A stretch of DNA of 64,000 nt from Comamonadaceae bacterium (GCA_027488735.1 JAIYBB010000003.1:124001-188000), one strand, 5' to 3'. Counted from the first letter of the stretch, positions 1 through 10,451 are shown. The notes: generated by a model from the sequence alone, not told the origin. Program-made: numbers and translations.

Positions 1-1
1 G

Positions 2-253
2 GGCGACGCTTGGATGAAAGAGCCTTGCAGCACGTGTCCGGAAAAAGAAAAAGATTTGGGCGGCTGTCGTTGTCAGGCGCTGATGTTGACCGGCGACGCG
101 GCCAATGCAGACCCGGTTTGCGATAAGTCTGAACACCATCAGGTGGTGCTGGATGCAGTGGCCTATGCCCAAGTGCCGGATGTGAAACGTGTCGAGGTCA
201 AGCCACTGGTGTTTCGCGACCCGATCAATTCACGCAAGCTCAGTTCGGTTTAG
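2..253 (+). CDS. pqqE: PqqE, coenzyme PQQ synthesis radical SAM protein (C-terminal end only)
   Basis: Only the last 83 residues are in the window; the frame is open from base 2 and the gene begins upstream. PqqE is the radical SAM/SPASM enzyme that joins Glu and Tyr side chains of the PqqA precursor in PQQ synthesis. The visible part holds the SPASM cysteine cluster ([18 protein letters not shown]) followed by [12 protein letters not shown], which closely matches my memory of PqqE C-termini. The gene ends 59 bases before a convergent minus-strand gene, so it is probably the last gene of a pqq operon. Its presence implies PQQ-dependent dehydrogenases in this organism. Confidence 0.9.
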   Translation, partial: GDAWMKEPCSTCPEKEKDLGGCRCQALMLTGDAANADPVCDKSEHHQVVLDAVAYAQVPDVKRVEVKPLVFRDPINSRKLSSV

Positions 254-312
254 GTCTTTTGCGTGGCGTGAGCCTGCCACATCGAAGCAAAAGAATACAA
301 GCTGGCAGAAGT

Positions 313-645
313 TCAGTTCTGACCCATCATCCAAAGCTGCGTAGACCTTGCGCCACTGCGGCAAAAAGCCAATACCGGGCCCGGCGCGTCATTCACCAAA
401 GCGGCCATTTGCGTCACTTGTTCCAGCGTGTAGGCGCCACTGACCACAGGCAAAAAGTGATAAACCAAACCGGCCGCTTCGGCAGCGGCTTGCATTTGTG
501 CTGAAGTGGGTTGGTCCGGGCCGCCTTCCATATCCGGTCGGTTGTTGATGACGGTGTGAAAACCATGTTGCGACAAAGCCGCCATGTGCTCAGGCGCTAA
601 CTGCGGGGCAGTGGCGAAATGGTCAGTGTGTTTGCTCACTTGCAT
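313..645 (-). CDS. DUF442 / TIGR01244 phosphatase-like protein
   Basis: A 110-residue cytosolic protein. Residues about 5-105 match the DUF442 (TIGR01244) family, a cysteine-phosphatase fold also found as the N-terminal domain of some Blh-type sulfide-oxidation proteins. The P-loop CRSGARS near residue 95 has the CX5R form with the catalytic Cys and Arg, and VINNRPDMEGG is the typical early motif. The substrate is unknown. It lies 28 bases downstream of the secreted protein at 674-1180 on the same strand, with a normal ATG at 645. It could act as a phosphatase or a sulfurtransferase; the sequence does not decide. Confidence 0.75.
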   Translation of the reverse strand: MQVSKHTDHFATAPQLAPEHMAALSQHGFHTVINNRPDMEGGPDQPTSAQMQAAAEAAGLVYHFLPVVSGAYTLEQVTQMAALVNDAPGPVLAFCRSGARSTQLWMMGQN

Positions 646-673
646 GGTGTTCCTCTATGAAAGATAGGTGTGT

Positions 674-1180
674 TCAGGGACTGGGCTTGGCTTCAGCTTT
701 GGGAGCCGCTGCGCCATTGCCATCGCCTTGCGCATCTTTGGCGGGAGCAGATTTCTCGTCTTTGGTTTTGCCGTAGCCTTTTGTTGAGGAGGTTTGGCCG
801 CACAACATTTCGATGACTTTTTCTGCCACGGTGTCGCCGCTTACCGGTTTCCAAGGGGTGGATTGGGTACTGGTGAACAAGGTTTTACCTTCACCCATGG
901 CATCTGATTTGGAAGCAAAAGCCAGCGTTCTGCGTCTTCGTTCATGGCAGTCGTATTCCATCAACACCAACCGCGATTTGACGCCGGCTTTCGATTTGTC
1001 GTTCAAATCGATCAAATGCCAAGCTTGGGGAAAGACGCTGCTGGCGCGTATTTTGTCGGGGTCGATATAGACCACGGCCAGGTAATTTTCATCGACTTTT
1101 TCCCATTCGGCCATGGCCACCCAAGGCAAGCACAACAGCCATAAGGCTGCGATCCATTTCAAACTATTGTTGGGGTTCAT
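674..1180 (-). CDS. Secreted surface-adhesin E-like protein
   Basis: A 168-residue protein with a clear signal peptide (hydrophobic segment about residues 8-22, cleavage after AMA). The body carries a pattern typical of the surface-adhesin protein E family: a YIDPDKIR stretch, a conserved Trp before LIDL, and EYDCHERRRR with one of two cysteines. A second Cys lies in EMLCGQ. The last 40 residues are a low-complexity Lys/Ala/Pro tail. In betaproteobacteria such proteins are often annotated only as hypothetical. It follows recD by 35 bases on the same strand but has no evident functional link to it. Confidence 0.6.
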   Translation of the reverse strand: MNPNNSLKWIAALWLLCLPWVAMAEWEKVDENYLAVVYIDPDKIRASSVFPQAWHLIDLNDKSKAGVKSRLVLMEYDCHERRRRTLAFASKSDAMGEGKTLFTSTQSTPWKPVSGDTVAEKVIEMLCGQTSSTKGYGKTKDEKSAPAKDAQGDGNGAAAPKAEAKPSP

Positions 1181-1215
1181 ACCTGCATTTTGCCATCGAA
1201 GAAAACATGGGTGGC

Positions 1216-2958
1216 TCAGTCCAGCCCGCCGCTGCGCTGGACCTGTTTTTCAACCGCCTGCATCAGTAAATTTGGGGCAGGCGCCCATACGCACAAACGC
1301 TTTTTGGCGCGGGTCATGCCGGTGTAAATCAGCTCGCGCGTCAGCAGTGGCACGGGCTTGTCAGGCAGCACCAGCAGCACTTGTTCAAACTCAGAGCCTT
1401 GCGACTGGTGAACCGTCATGGCAAACACGGTATCTACATCGTCAAGCCGCCCAGGCACTTGCCAACGCACGCTACCGTCGGCGTCGGCAAAGGCCACGCG
1501 CAGACGAACTGCACCGTCAACCCATCGCGGCAAGCACAACCCCAAGTCTCCGTTCATGATGCCCAATGCATAGTCATTTCGGCGGGCCATCACCGGACGA
1601 CCCACAAACCAAGCTTGGTCTGCAAAACCCAACGCCTGTTGCAGTTGGCGGTTAAAGCCTTGCACCCCCCAGCGACCTTCGCGCAGGGCGCACAACACGC
1701 CTACGTTGGTAAAGCTTTGTAGCAGGGCCAAGGCCGATTCATCGTTGCAAGGCGTGACGCCATATTGAAGCTCTGCCAATTGGTTCAGCCAAGGTTGCCA
1801 GCAGGCTTTGAGTTGTGCCAATGTGGCGGCGTCTGTGCTGCGGCCTTCACTCAAGCGTGACACCACGGCGTTGGTAACAAAACAACCTTGGGGCGCTTCT
1901 TGCCAGAGAGCCATCAAGGCCTGGCTGTTACCCAGGTTGGCCGCTCGCGCCCATTGGCCAATGCCTTGGGTGGCATCAAACCGGTGGCTGTGCACCAAAC
2001 TGATGGTGTGCGCAGACAACAGCTTTCCCTGACACAGTTGCGCCATGACAGCGCCTGCTTCAACCGATGCCAACTGGTCTTTGTCTCCCAATAAAACCAG
2101 TCGGGCCGACAGGGGTACAGCTTGCAACACGCGGGCCATCAGTTCCAAATCAATCATGGAGGCCTCATCGATCACCACCACATCTGGCGAAGTGCTGCTG
2201 TTCGGTTTTGCAGATTCGGACAGCAACCAACGGTGCAAGGTAAGGGCAGTCTCTGGCAATACCTGCGCTTGTGGGTCGGACAACAGCGAACGCGCTTGTG
2301 ACATGGTTTGCGACAAACGCGCGGCGGCTTTGCCAGTTGGAGCTGTCAACACCACGCGCAAAGGTATGGCTGCATTGGCTTGTAACAGTCGCAGCAGTTT
2401 GACCACGGTGGTGGTTTTTCCGGTGCCTGGCCCGCCCGTGATCAAAGTCACTGCATGTTGAGCAGCGTGGGCACAGGCTTGGCGTTGCATATCAGGTGTT
2501 GCACCCGGAGGGCCAAATAAATCATCAAGCTGCGCTTGTAGATCAGCAGGGGGCGTCACGGCGTGTTGCAAACGCGCGCTCAGGTTATTGCGAATGGTTT
2601 GCTCAGCTTGCCAAGCACGACGCAAATACAAACGCTTACCAACCCAGACCAGTGGTGACTGCTCGCCTTGTGCCCAGGGCAAGCTGTCCGCAGCCCCGAG
2701 TAAATCGGCTGGCAAATAGTGACATTGTTCTGGGGTCCAATTCAAAACGCCTGCGGCTTGCGTGGACCATTCGCTCATTTCCAAACAAGCGTGACCGCGT
2801 CCCCATTGGTAACTGGTCAATGCAGCCAACCATCGGTGCTGCAACAACGCTGAGGGTTGTTGTTGCTGACAGAATTGAGCAAACGCCAAGTCAAGAGCTT
2901 GCAGCGGCGTGCGTGCACTGCCGGGCCACCCTGTGCGTGTGAGTTCACTGAGTTTCAT
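1216..2958 (-). CDS. recD: Exodeoxyribonuclease V alpha subunit RecD
   Basis: The 5'-3' helicase subunit of RecBCD, which processes double-strand DNA ends for RecA loading. The 580-residue protein has a short N-terminal domain, a Walker A motif GGPGTGKTTT near residue 175, a Walker B DEAS box (VVIDEASMIDLEL) near 262, and the C-terminal helicase motif TVHQSQGSEFEQV near 515, so it looks complete. Its ATG overlaps the recB stop by 4 bases, consistent with translational coupling. It is the last gene of recC-recB-recD, the usual betaproteobacterial order. Confidence 0.97.
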   Translation of the reverse strand: MKLSELTRTGWPGSARTPLQALDLAFAQFCQQQQPSALLQHRWLAALTSYQWGRGHACLEMSEWSTQAAGVLNWTPEQCHYLPADLLGAADSLPWAQGEQSPLVWVGKRLYLRRAWQAEQTIRNNLSARLQHAVTPPADLQAQLDDLFGPPGATPDMQRQACAHAAQHAVTLITGGPGTGKTTTVVKLLRLLQANAAIPLRVVLTAPTGKAAARLSQTMSQARSLLSDPQAQVLPETALTLHRWLLSESAKPNSSTSPDVVVIDEASMIDLELMARVLQAVPLSARLVLLGDKDQLASVEAGAVMAQLCQGKLLSAHTISLVHSHRFDATQGIGQWARAANLGNSQALMALWQEAPQGCFVTNAVVSRLSEGRSTDAATLAQLKACWQPWLNQLAELQYGVTPCNDESALALLQSFTNVGVLCALREGRWGVQGFNRQLQQALGFADQAWFVGRPVMARRNDYALGIMNGDLGLCLPRWVDGAVRLRVAFADADGSVRWQVPGRLDDVDTVFAMTVHQSQGSEFEQVLLVLPDKPVPLLTRELIYTGMTRAKKRLCVWAPAPNLLMQAVEKQVQRSGGLD

Positions 2959-5900
2959 GAACCAACTCCGATGAATGCACGGTCCAGTTGCTGGATCAGC
3001 GAGTACGGCGGCTTCATGTGGTGCACCCCGGCACCGTCGCTTTGTAAACCGCGCAAAAACACATAGACCGCACCACCTACATGCTGTTCATAGTCGTAAT
3101 TAGGCAAGCGCGAGGACAACAGTCGGTGTAAGGCCAATATATAAAGCACATATTGCACGTCATAGCGTTTGTCGAGCACCGCGTTGTTCAATGTGGCAGG
3201 TTCGTAATTTGGCAATCCATTGGATTTGTAGTCAAGCACCCAATAGCGACCGTCATGTTCAAACACCAGATCGATAAATCCGGTGAGCATGCCTTGCAGC
3301 GTGCGGGGTGGCAGTGGGGCGCGGGCTTGTCCTGGAAGCACGTGCTCAGTGATCCACTGGTCAACGCGTGTACTGCTTAAATGTGCCGCACCCAATTGAA
3401 ATTCCATCTCTGGCCACAGTTGTGACGCTGTGAGGAGCGACAACACCACGGGCGGAACAGAAGAATTGGCTTCGCCCAAGGGCAAAGGGGCTGACACCAC
3501 GGCGCGCAATGCATCAGGCAAGGCTTGTGCCGTGTGCGCTGGCAAATTCAGACCGCGTGTTTTGCGGTCCAACAACTGTTGCCAGGCCTGTTCGGTCAAA
3601 CTGCCAGGCGTTGCAACTTGGGCCAATGGCCAAGCTTGTTGCGCTTGCCACTCAAGTAAGTCGTGCAGCAAACTGCCGTAACGGGCCCCGCGCGGAAATA
3701 TTTGCCAAAAGTCAGTGGCAGCTGGGTTGGCATGTGTATGGGCATGTGTATGGGTCGTCACTGCATGGTTGTGTGGCCTTGGCGAATCATCTGGCAGTGT
3801 GTGTTCAATCGCATCAGTCCATGCATCCGATTGCGCCTCTTCGCGTTGTGAACCTGCTTCGATGCCTCGGGTGAGGCTGCTGAAGCTGGCCATCCACCAA
3901 CGGGAGTAGGGCTTGCGTTGCGCGACCAATGCGGCTTGGCTGACCACGTGACTTGCCGATGCTTCGTAAACCACCGAGGTTTCCATGGGTAATTCGGCCA
4001 CAGCAATGTCATCGCAGTGGCCAAACAAGGACTGCAGGCGCTCGGGCAAATCTTCATGGTGTTGGCGTTGCAGCAATTCAGACACAGCACTTCGCTTGAG
4101 TGTTTTGGCTTTGCCAGAAAGTGCTTTGGATGTGGCTGCCACACCCAGCCACATGCCGCGCTTGGCGCGGGTGAGCGCGACATACAGCAAGCGCATGTCT
4201 TCATCTGTTGTGGACTCGGTGATATCGGTGTCCTCATCGTCTTTGCTGGATGATGAGGCTTTGAAGCTGCCCAAAAACGGGACAAACACCAGCGGGTATT
4301 CCAAGCCTTTGCTTTTGTGAAAAGTCACCACTTGCACACAATGCGCGTCGGTTTCAAGCCGCATTTTTTGGGCTTCAGGGTTGTCGCTGCCTGCTTGCAG
4401 TTGCTGTGCCAAAAACTGCAGCAAGGCCTGCGGCCCTTGCAAACTGGCCGCTGCCGTTTGCAACAACTCACCAAGTTGCAAAAGATTGGTGAGCTGTCGA
4501 TCTCCTCGCGGTTGCGACAGCAGACGCTTTGCAATGTCTTGGCTGTGCATCCATTGGTACAGCATAGGCAACACGCCTTGGCGTTGCCAGACTTGCAACC
4601 ATTGTTGACAGGATTCCGCCAGCGCGTCACACAACTCTGGGTTGTGCATGGCTTGTGTCAATTCGTGTACGGGCCAGGCCCACAGCTTGCTGGCCATTGC
4701 GCTGCGTAACCAGCGCATATGGCGAGGCATGCTGATGGCTCGCAACACGCGCCACAGGTCAATGGCTTGCGGGCTGTGGTAGACATTGGCATGGTCTGAC
4801 AAAAATACGCTGGGCAGCCCAGCCTGCGCTAAGGCAGATTGCATGGCTTGGGCATGGGCATGGCTGCGTACCAGCACAGCCATGTGTCCGGGGTGGATAT
4901 CGCTGTGGGTGTTGAGCAGTTTGGCCATTTGGGAGGCAAAACCTTTGGCCATGTTTTGCACATGCAATTCAGCGGGCCAATAAGGCTTGTCGCTCATGCC
5001 AACTGGCAATGGCATGTGCCAAAAGGTCAGCGGTGGTGCAGGGCGTCCACTGGCATCAGCCAAGGGCACAGCATCCGCAGCGCTCTTGACCTTCACAAAT
5101 TCAATGGTTTGCTGCTTGGCGCGAAAGGGTTGTGCCAGACTGCCAAACAACAGATTAACCGCATTCACTAAACCGGGTGCAGAACGGTAGTTGGTGTCTA
5201 AGGTATGACAGGCATCTGGGTTGATCTCTAGTGCTGTGCGGCGAGCTAACAAATAGGTATCGAGGTCCGCACCACGAAAACTGTAAATGGCTTGCTTGGG
5301 GTCACCAATCATCACCAAGGCGTGCTTGTCATTCACACGCGTGATGTCGTAAATCCGGTCCAAACTTTCGTACTGCCAAGGATCGGTGTCTTGAAATTCA
5401 TCGACCATGGCCACCGGGTATTGCTGGCGTATGGCGTCGGCTAAATCGCCGGCATCATTTCTCAACGCTTGGTGTAAGCGCTGTAACAAATCATTGAAAT
5501 CGAACTGTGATTGCTGGAGCTTGGTCAGCTGATAGGCGGCTCGCAGTTCGTGGGCAGCATGTTGAACCAGCAAGGGCGCACACACGGGTTCCGGATCGGC
5601 CAATTGCACCCACAAAGAAACCCTGTGAAAGAAATCGAAGTCAGCTGCAGATTTCCAGCCGCATGCTTGTAATTTTTCTGCGGTGAATCGCGCCAGCGTT
5701 TTGATAGGGATGGTGCGCCCGTGCGACGCCCAGTCGGTAAGTTGGGTGACCCAGATCGCAAAATATTTGTCCGATATGCCTTGTGCCTTGATCAAGCCAT
5801 GGCTGCGCGCGGCATGCAACTGCTCGGGCAGGTTAGTTTGCCAAGCTTGTCGAGCCTTGGCTTCAAGTGCTTGCGTATGTTGCTGCCATTCCAAATAGGG

Positions 5901-6590
5901 CTGCAAAATTTCAACGGGCAAGGGCAAAGGAGGGGGAAGAGCTTCATGGTTGGCTGTTGGTGGTTGAAGGTCCCAAACTTTCCACAATGACTGTATGTTC
6001 TCCAGCAATACGTCCGGGTTGGTGCCGATTTGGCTCAGCACAATGCGTTGCAATTCAAACGGCAGCGGGTAGTACCACTTGCGCCAATGGTCTCGCACCA
6101 GTTGTTGCAGCAACGCATTGGGGTTGTCCAAATGGGTTTGCTCAAACAAGTCTCTGCTCATCAAGGCAAAACTGCTGAGCATGCGTCGGCTCCAACCATG
6201 GATGGTGTAGATGGCAGCTTCGTCCATGGCTTGTGCCGCCAGATGCAGGCGCCGCACACATTCGGGCCAAAAGTCTTTGTCCATGTCTTGGCTGAGACCT
6301 TGCAAAAATGGATCCTTTGGCGGTATTCGAGCGTTGAGTGTGCTTTCAAACCAACTGGCAGCCTGATGCAAACGGTTGCGGACACGTTCACGTAATTCAG
6401 CCGTAGCAGCTTCGGTGAATGTCATCACCAAAATTTGAGATGGCATGAGTGGCTCTTGGTCAACCCGGCCATGGCCGATGACCAAACGCACATAAAGCGC
6501 GGCCAATGTCCAGGTCTTGCCAGTTCCCGCGCTGGCTTCAATGATTTGCCGCTGACGCAGCGGCAAGTGCAAAGGGTCAAGCGTGTTCAT
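2955..6590 (-). CDS. recB: Exodeoxyribonuclease V beta subunit RecB
   Basis: The 3'-5' helicase and nuclease subunit of RecBCD. The 1211-residue length is normal. Walker A is EASAGTGKTWT at residues 18-28, the UvrD-type Walker B is VDEFQDTDPWQY near 395, GDPKQAIYSFRGAD lies near 430, and LLYVALTRAKRGMWLGV marks the second RecA-like domain near 800. The C-terminal nuclease has LTGFIDLVFEHDGRYWVLDYKSN with the expected D...DYK catalytic residues near 1120. It overlaps recC by 4 bases upstream and recD by 4 bases downstream. Confidence 0.98.
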   Translation of the reverse strand: MNTLDPLHLPLRQRQIIEASAGTGKTWTLAALYVRLVIGHGRVDQEPLMPSQILVMTFTEAATAELRERVRNRLHQAASWFESTLNARIPPKDPFLQGLSQDMDKDFWPECVRRLHLAAQAMDEAAIYTIHGWSRRMLSSFALMSRDLFEQTHLDNPNALLQQLVRDHWRKWYYPLPFELQRIVLSQIGTNPDVLLENIQSLWKVWDLQPPTANHEALPPPLPLPVEILQPYLEWQQHTQALEAKARQAWQTNLPEQLHAARSHGLIKAQGISDKYFAIWVTQLTDWASHGRTIPIKTLARFTAEKLQACGWKSAADFDFFHRVSLWVQLADPEPVCAPLLVQHAAHELRAAYQLTKLQQSQFDFNDLLQRLHQALRNDAGDLADAIRQQYPVAMVDEFQDTDPWQYESLDRIYDITRVNDKHALVMIGDPKQAIYSFRGADLDTYLLARRTALEINPDACHTLDTNYRSAPGLVNAVNLLFGSLAQPFRAKQQTIEFVKVKSAADAVPLADASGRPAPPLTFWHMPLPVGMSDKPYWPAELHVQNMAKGFASQMAKLLNTHSDIHPGHMAVLVRSHAHAQAMQSALAQAGLPSVFLSDHANVYHSPQAIDLWRVLRAISMPRHMRWLRSAMASKLWAWPVHELTQAMHNPELCDALAESCQQWLQVWQRQGVLPMLYQWMHSQDIAKRLLSQPRGDRQLTNLLQLGELLQTAAASLQGPQALLQFLAQQLQAGSDNPEAQKMRLETDAHCVQVVTFHKSKGLEYPLVFVPFLGSFKASSSSKDDEDTDITESTTDEDMRLLYVALTRAKRGMWLGVAATSKALSGKAKTLKRSAVSELLQRQHHEDLPERLQSLFGHCDDIAVAELPMETSVVYEASASHVVSQAALVAQRKPYSRWWMASFSSLTRGIEAGSQREEAQSDAWTDAIEHTLPDDSPRPHNHAVTTHTHAHTHANPAATDFWQIFPRGARYGSLLHDLLEWQAQQAWPLAQVATPGSLTEQAWQQLLDRKTRGLNLPAHTAQALPDALRAVVSAPLPLGEANSSVPPVVLSLLTASQLWPEMEFQLGAAHLSSTRVDQWITEHVLPGQARAPLPPRTLQGMLTGFIDLVFEHDGRYWVLDYKSNGLPNYEPATLNNAVLDKRYDVQYVLYILALHRLLSSRLPNYDYEQHVGGAVYVFLRGLQSDGAGVHHMKPPYSLIQQLDRAFIGVGS

Positions 6591-9500
6591 GCGTCGTCCT
6601 CCACATCTGAGGTGGATGACAAGTTACTGTTGTGCAGCATGGGGCCATACAGTTGCGTCGCCAAGGCTTCAAACTGCAGCAAGTCCATATCATCAAAACG
6701 ACTGAAAACACGTTGTAAATAAGGCGAAGAAGTTTGCTCGCCATGACGATAGCGAGCCCCTTCAAATGTCAAGCGCGCAACACCCAAAGCTTTGAGTCTT
6801 TGTGCAACTTCTGACAGGTTGCCATCGGCTTGTTTTTGGCGCTGCAATAAAAATTCGAAAGCAGTTTTTCTTGCTATGTGCAAAGGGGTGAGCCAAGCTT
6901 GGCGGTACAGAAACACCAATGCTTCTAATTCAGCCAATGCCTGCGAAGCAGGCAACGGTTTGAGTACGACCACGCCGTCTTCGCCGCTTTGCACACTCTC
7001 TGTGGAAATACCGGCGGCGTTGGCTGTCAAATGGCCTAACCACAGCTGATGGATGGCCTGACCTTGCATGACTTTGCTTGCACGCATATTTGAGTACAAG
7101 CCACAGCCATCAGCACGCTTGCGCCAGTGAGCTGGGTCGCCGCCATAAGGCAAATGGACCGTGGTGCCATGCGCTTGTATGGAAAAAGATTGTGCAGGCC
7201 ATTCAATGTTTGAATCTTCTAGCCATGGTTGTAGGTTGGCGATGACGGTGTCTTTGAGTGCCAGCAATGCCTCTTGTTGCGCTTGACCGCCGCCCGCCAT
7301 GGCCAGCTCACCGCGCAGTTTCAGTTGATGCAACAAGGCCAATGGCTCAGGGGCGTCAAGCACTTCTTGCCGGCGCATATAGCCCTCTAAACCGTTCAAG
7401 TCAAACGGTTCATTTTCTTCATCGTTGCCTTGCGGGGTGTCTAGTACCACTTGCAAATGGTGCTTGAAATACACCTCAACCGGTTGGCGCAACAAGGTTT
7501 GCAAGGCCGCTTCGTCCAATGTCGTGGGTGTCGGTAATCCCGTCTCAGTCAATGGTTGCAGCGGCACTTGCGTATGCGGTTTTGTGAACACGCTGGCCCA
7601 TTCGCCGGCGTAGGTGGCAAAGCCTGAATCCAAGGTGAAATAGCGTGATGAAAACGGCTGCAGGGGTTGCAGTTGAGGAATGAAGGCAGGGTCTTTGCCA
7701 TGTGGGTTGCTGTAGCAACGGTTGACATGGTCCAGCAATTGCGCGACCAGTACCGAAGCGGGCAGTGGTGCATGGTCGCTGGCGCGCTTGCCTTGCCAAG
7801 AGATGTACAAGCGTTGGCGGGCTGACAACACGGCTTCCAAAAACAAGTAACGGTCGTCTTCTCTGCGGGCCCGGTCACCTGCGCGAGCTTGACCAGGTTG
7901 GCTGATCAAGTCAAAGTCGCGCGGGGTCGGGCTGCGTGGATAAGCGCTGTCGTTCATGCCAAGCAGACACACCACTTTGAAAGGAATCGCTCGCATGGGC
8001 ATGAGAGTGGCGAATTGCACGCCACCGCTGGCAAAGCGCTGTTGCAAACCGATGCTGTCTAGTTGTGCCATCCAGTGACTACGCAATACGCCCAGTGACA
8101 GGGGCTCCTCGTAACCGGCCAATTGGCTGTCTCTTAATGCATCCTCTAAAGGTGCGAGCAATTGATCCAGCACACGTTGGTCAGCATCATCTGTCACCAG
8201 AAAAAAACGTTCAGACAACTGCTGCCATAACGGCAACCAATCAGCGATGCGGCGCTCAGCTTGTAGCTCGTGCAAGCTGCGGTCCATGTCGTCCAACCAT
8301 TGCAACAAACCATTGATAAGCGGGGCATCCAAACCATCAATGCCGGCATGGCCCGCGGTGTATTGCCACGGCGCATCGCTTGCTTGCGGGCCGAGGGCAT
8401 ATCCCAGCAGCAATCGGCGAAGGCCAAACCCCCAGGTATTTTGATCAGCATCAGCCAACAGGCTGTCAATGCCCCATGGTTGGCGTTGTTGTGCATCCAG
8501 GCCCCAGCGCACACCAGCGTGGCTCAACCATTCGTGCAGCTGTTCAACATCTGCTTCGCTGAGCGCGTACCGATCGCGCACCGCTTTGACTTGAAACAGA
8601 CCCAACCAGTCGCGCAAACTCATTCTCAGTTGTGGCAATTGCAAGAAGGTGTCTACAGCTTGCACCAATGGGTGTATGCGTGGCGTGCTGTCGGTGACCG
8701 AATAAGGGATGTCAAGTTCAGGGCGTTGACCGTTTGCGTGGCGACCGAACACTGCATGAACATGGGGGGCAAACTGCGCCATGTCTGGCACCATCACCAT
8801 GATGTCAGACGGTTGCAATTGCGCATCCGCATTTAGCCACCCAAGCACACGATCGTGCAAAACTTCGACCTCGCGTTGCGCTGAGTGTGCTTGCACAAAC
8901 AACAGGCTGTGGTCGTCAGCTGCCATTGGGACACGCGTATTGGGTGGCGGGTTCAGTTGCAAGATGTCCGACTGCAATTGCTGCAACACGGCTGGCGTCT
9001 GTCCTGCGTCTTGCCATTCTTTGACCGGGTTGATGAAGACCGATAGGCGTTTGTATTCAGGCGCTTGTTCATCGACGGCTTCAAATTGGTCGATCGCGTG
9101 CAAATAGTCGCGCCCTTGCTTGCCCCAAGCGGCCAACAACGGATGACCGCCTTGGGACAGGTCTTCGCTCAAATGGCCCCAATGCTCTTGGCTGGGGTTG
9201 TGCACAAACATCAGCACGGGTAAATGTCGCCCCAGTGCGACCAAGGCTTGCATGGTTTGCATAGGCAGTGCCGTCACCCCAAACACCATCAGCCTTGGCG
9301 GCAAACCCTGAATGCCGCCTGGCGGGTGTTGATGCAAGCTGCGAAGAAATGCTTGGTGTACATCGGAACGCGATTCGAATTGCCCAGACCAAGGCGCATG
9401 TTGTCGCACGTCTTGCAAGAGGTCACGCCACATGGCGGCTTGCCACGCTTGAGAATCAGGCAAGGGCTGCGCACGTTCCCAATGGTCAACACCTTGGGAC

Positions 9501-9994
9501 CAGTTGCTTAGCCAGTCTGAACGGTAATTTTGGTAGCCGTCCAGCACATCGGCGAGTTGCTGTGCCAAATGGTAGGCGCGTATACCCTTGTGTTCTTCGC
9601 CCATGTAATGCGCGAGCGCTGCATAACGCGGGTCGTTCAGCCACTGCGGTAATTTGCGCAAGATACGCCAAGCCAAGGGTGCTTTGTCCAGCGGCATGTG
9701 CATGGGCAAGCGCTCAGCGCCCAGCACACTTCGGTAAATTTGCCACAACTGGCTGGCGGGCAGCACCATGCGCGTGGCTGCGCAAATACCTAAGGCATCG
9801 TCGCCGGCCAAAGCCATGCTCAGCCAATGCTTCATGCCATTGCTTTGCACCAAGACAGTTTCAGCAGCCAAGGGCGGCAAGGGATGGCGTTGAATATGTT
9901 CAACCATCAGGTCGCGCAAGCCTTCCATGCGGTTGCTGTGCAACACCATGAATCCTGTGCGTGGCGGGTTGGATGAAGAATGGGGGCTTGACAT
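6587..9994 (-). CDS. recC: Exodeoxyribonuclease V gamma subunit RecC
   Basis: The RecBCD subunit with inactivated helicase folds that reads Chi and splits the DNA strands. The 1135-residue protein begins with a FMVLHSNRMEGLRDLM stretch typical of RecC and contains LLGMNDSAYPRSPTPRDFDL near residue 680, a conserved RecC motif. No intact Walker A is present, as expected. The start is the ATG at 9994. It is the first gene of recCBD; the ComEA-like gene lies 59 bases upstream. Confidence 0.96.
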   Translation of the reverse strand: MSSPHSSSNPPRTGFMVLHSNRMEGLRDLMVEHIQRHPLPPLAAETVLVQSNGMKHWLSMALAGDDALGICAATRMVLPASQLWQIYRSVLGAERLPMHMPLDKAPLAWRILRKLPQWLNDPRYAALAHYMGEEHKGIRAYHLAQQLADVLDGYQNYRSDWLSNWSQGVDHWERAQPLPDSQAWQAAMWRDLLQDVRQHAPWSGQFESRSDVHQAFLRSLHQHPPGGIQGLPPRLMVFGVTALPMQTMQALVALGRHLPVLMFVHNPSQEHWGHLSEDLSQGGHPLLAAWGKQGRDYLHAIDQFEAVDEQAPEYKRLSVFINPVKEWQDAGQTPAVLQQLQSDILQLNPPPNTRVPMAADDHSLLFVQAHSAQREVEVLHDRVLGWLNADAQLQPSDIMVMVPDMAQFAPHVHAVFGRHANGQRPELDIPYSVTDSTPRIHPLVQAVDTFLQLPQLRMSLRDWLGLFQVKAVRDRYALSEADVEQLHEWLSHAGVRWGLDAQQRQPWGIDSLLADADQNTWGFGLRRLLLGYALGPQASDAPWQYTAGHAGIDGLDAPLINGLLQWLDDMDRSLHELQAERRIADWLPLWQQLSERFFLVTDDADQRVLDQLLAPLEDALRDSQLAGYEEPLSLGVLRSHWMAQLDSIGLQQRFASGGVQFATLMPMRAIPFKVVCLLGMNDSAYPRSPTPRDFDLISQPGQARAGDRARREDDRYLFLEAVLSARQRLYISWQGKRASDHAPLPASVLVAQLLDHVNRCYSNPHGKDPAFIPQLQPLQPFSSRYFTLDSGFATYAGEWASVFTKPHTQVPLQPLTETGLPTPTTLDEAALQTLLRQPVEVYFKHHLQVVLDTPQGNDEENEPFDLNGLEGYMRRQEVLDAPEPLALLHQLKLRGELAMAGGGQAQQEALLALKDTVIANLQPWLEDSNIEWPAQSFSIQAHGTTVHLPYGGDPAHWRKRADGCGLYSNMRASKVMQGQAIHQLWLGHLTANAAGISTESVQSGEDGVVVLKPLPASQALAELEALVFLYRQAWLTPLHIARKTAFEFLLQRQKQADGNLSEVAQRLKALGVARLTFEGARYRHGEQTSSPYLQRVFSRFDDMDLLQFEALATQLYGPMLHNSNLSSTSDVEDDA

Positions 9995-10053
9995 GGGACG
10001 CTCAGCTTAAAGCATATGCAGGGTCATTGGGTGAGCCAGCGACAGACATATGT

Positions 10054-10353
10054 TCAATGTCTTGGCAGTTTTTCTGCCAAGAGGGAAGAGGGCAAGGACT
10101 GGCCTTGAACGGTCAAGCCTTGGTCGGACAGGCTTTTTGCCACACGCGGGCCCATGCCAGACACCCTTTGCATCAAGTCAGACCAATCTTTAAAGGGTTG
10201 CTGTGAGCGAGCAGCCATCAAGCGGCGAGTGAATGGCGGTCCTATGCCACGCAAACCATCAAGCTCTGCTTCGCTGGCTTGGTTGATGTCCAACGCCATC
10301 GCGGGAGATAAAAAAGCCAGCGTCAAGCCAGCAAATAAAAGATACCTAGACAT
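10054..10353 (-). CDS. ComEA-like secreted helix-hairpin-helix protein
   Basis: A 99-residue protein with a signal peptide (residues 1-20, cleavage after AMA) followed by DINQASEAELDGLRGIGPPF and a second hairpin with VSGMGPRVAKSL, the paired helix-hairpin-helix DNA-binding fold of ComEA. Periplasmic ComEA binds incoming DNA in natural transformation. The first hairpin has GIGPPF where GIGP is common. Its place upstream of recCBD may be chance. The type IV pilin-like genes at 40495-43325 would be compatible with DNA uptake, but no other com gene is visible here. Confidence 0.75.
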   Translation of the reverse strand: MSRYLLFAGLTLAFLSPAMALDINQASEAELDGLRGIGPPFTRRLMAARSQQPFKDWSDLMQRVSGMGPRVAKSLSDQGLTVQGQSLPSSLLAEKLPRH

Positions 10354-10451
10354 GGTGTTTGCTCAGTTGAAAGCACCGATTGCAGCATAGGCAGCACTGA
10401 ACATGATGAAGTGGTGCTCAAGAAAAAACCCAGCAACACTGTTTGTCAGGC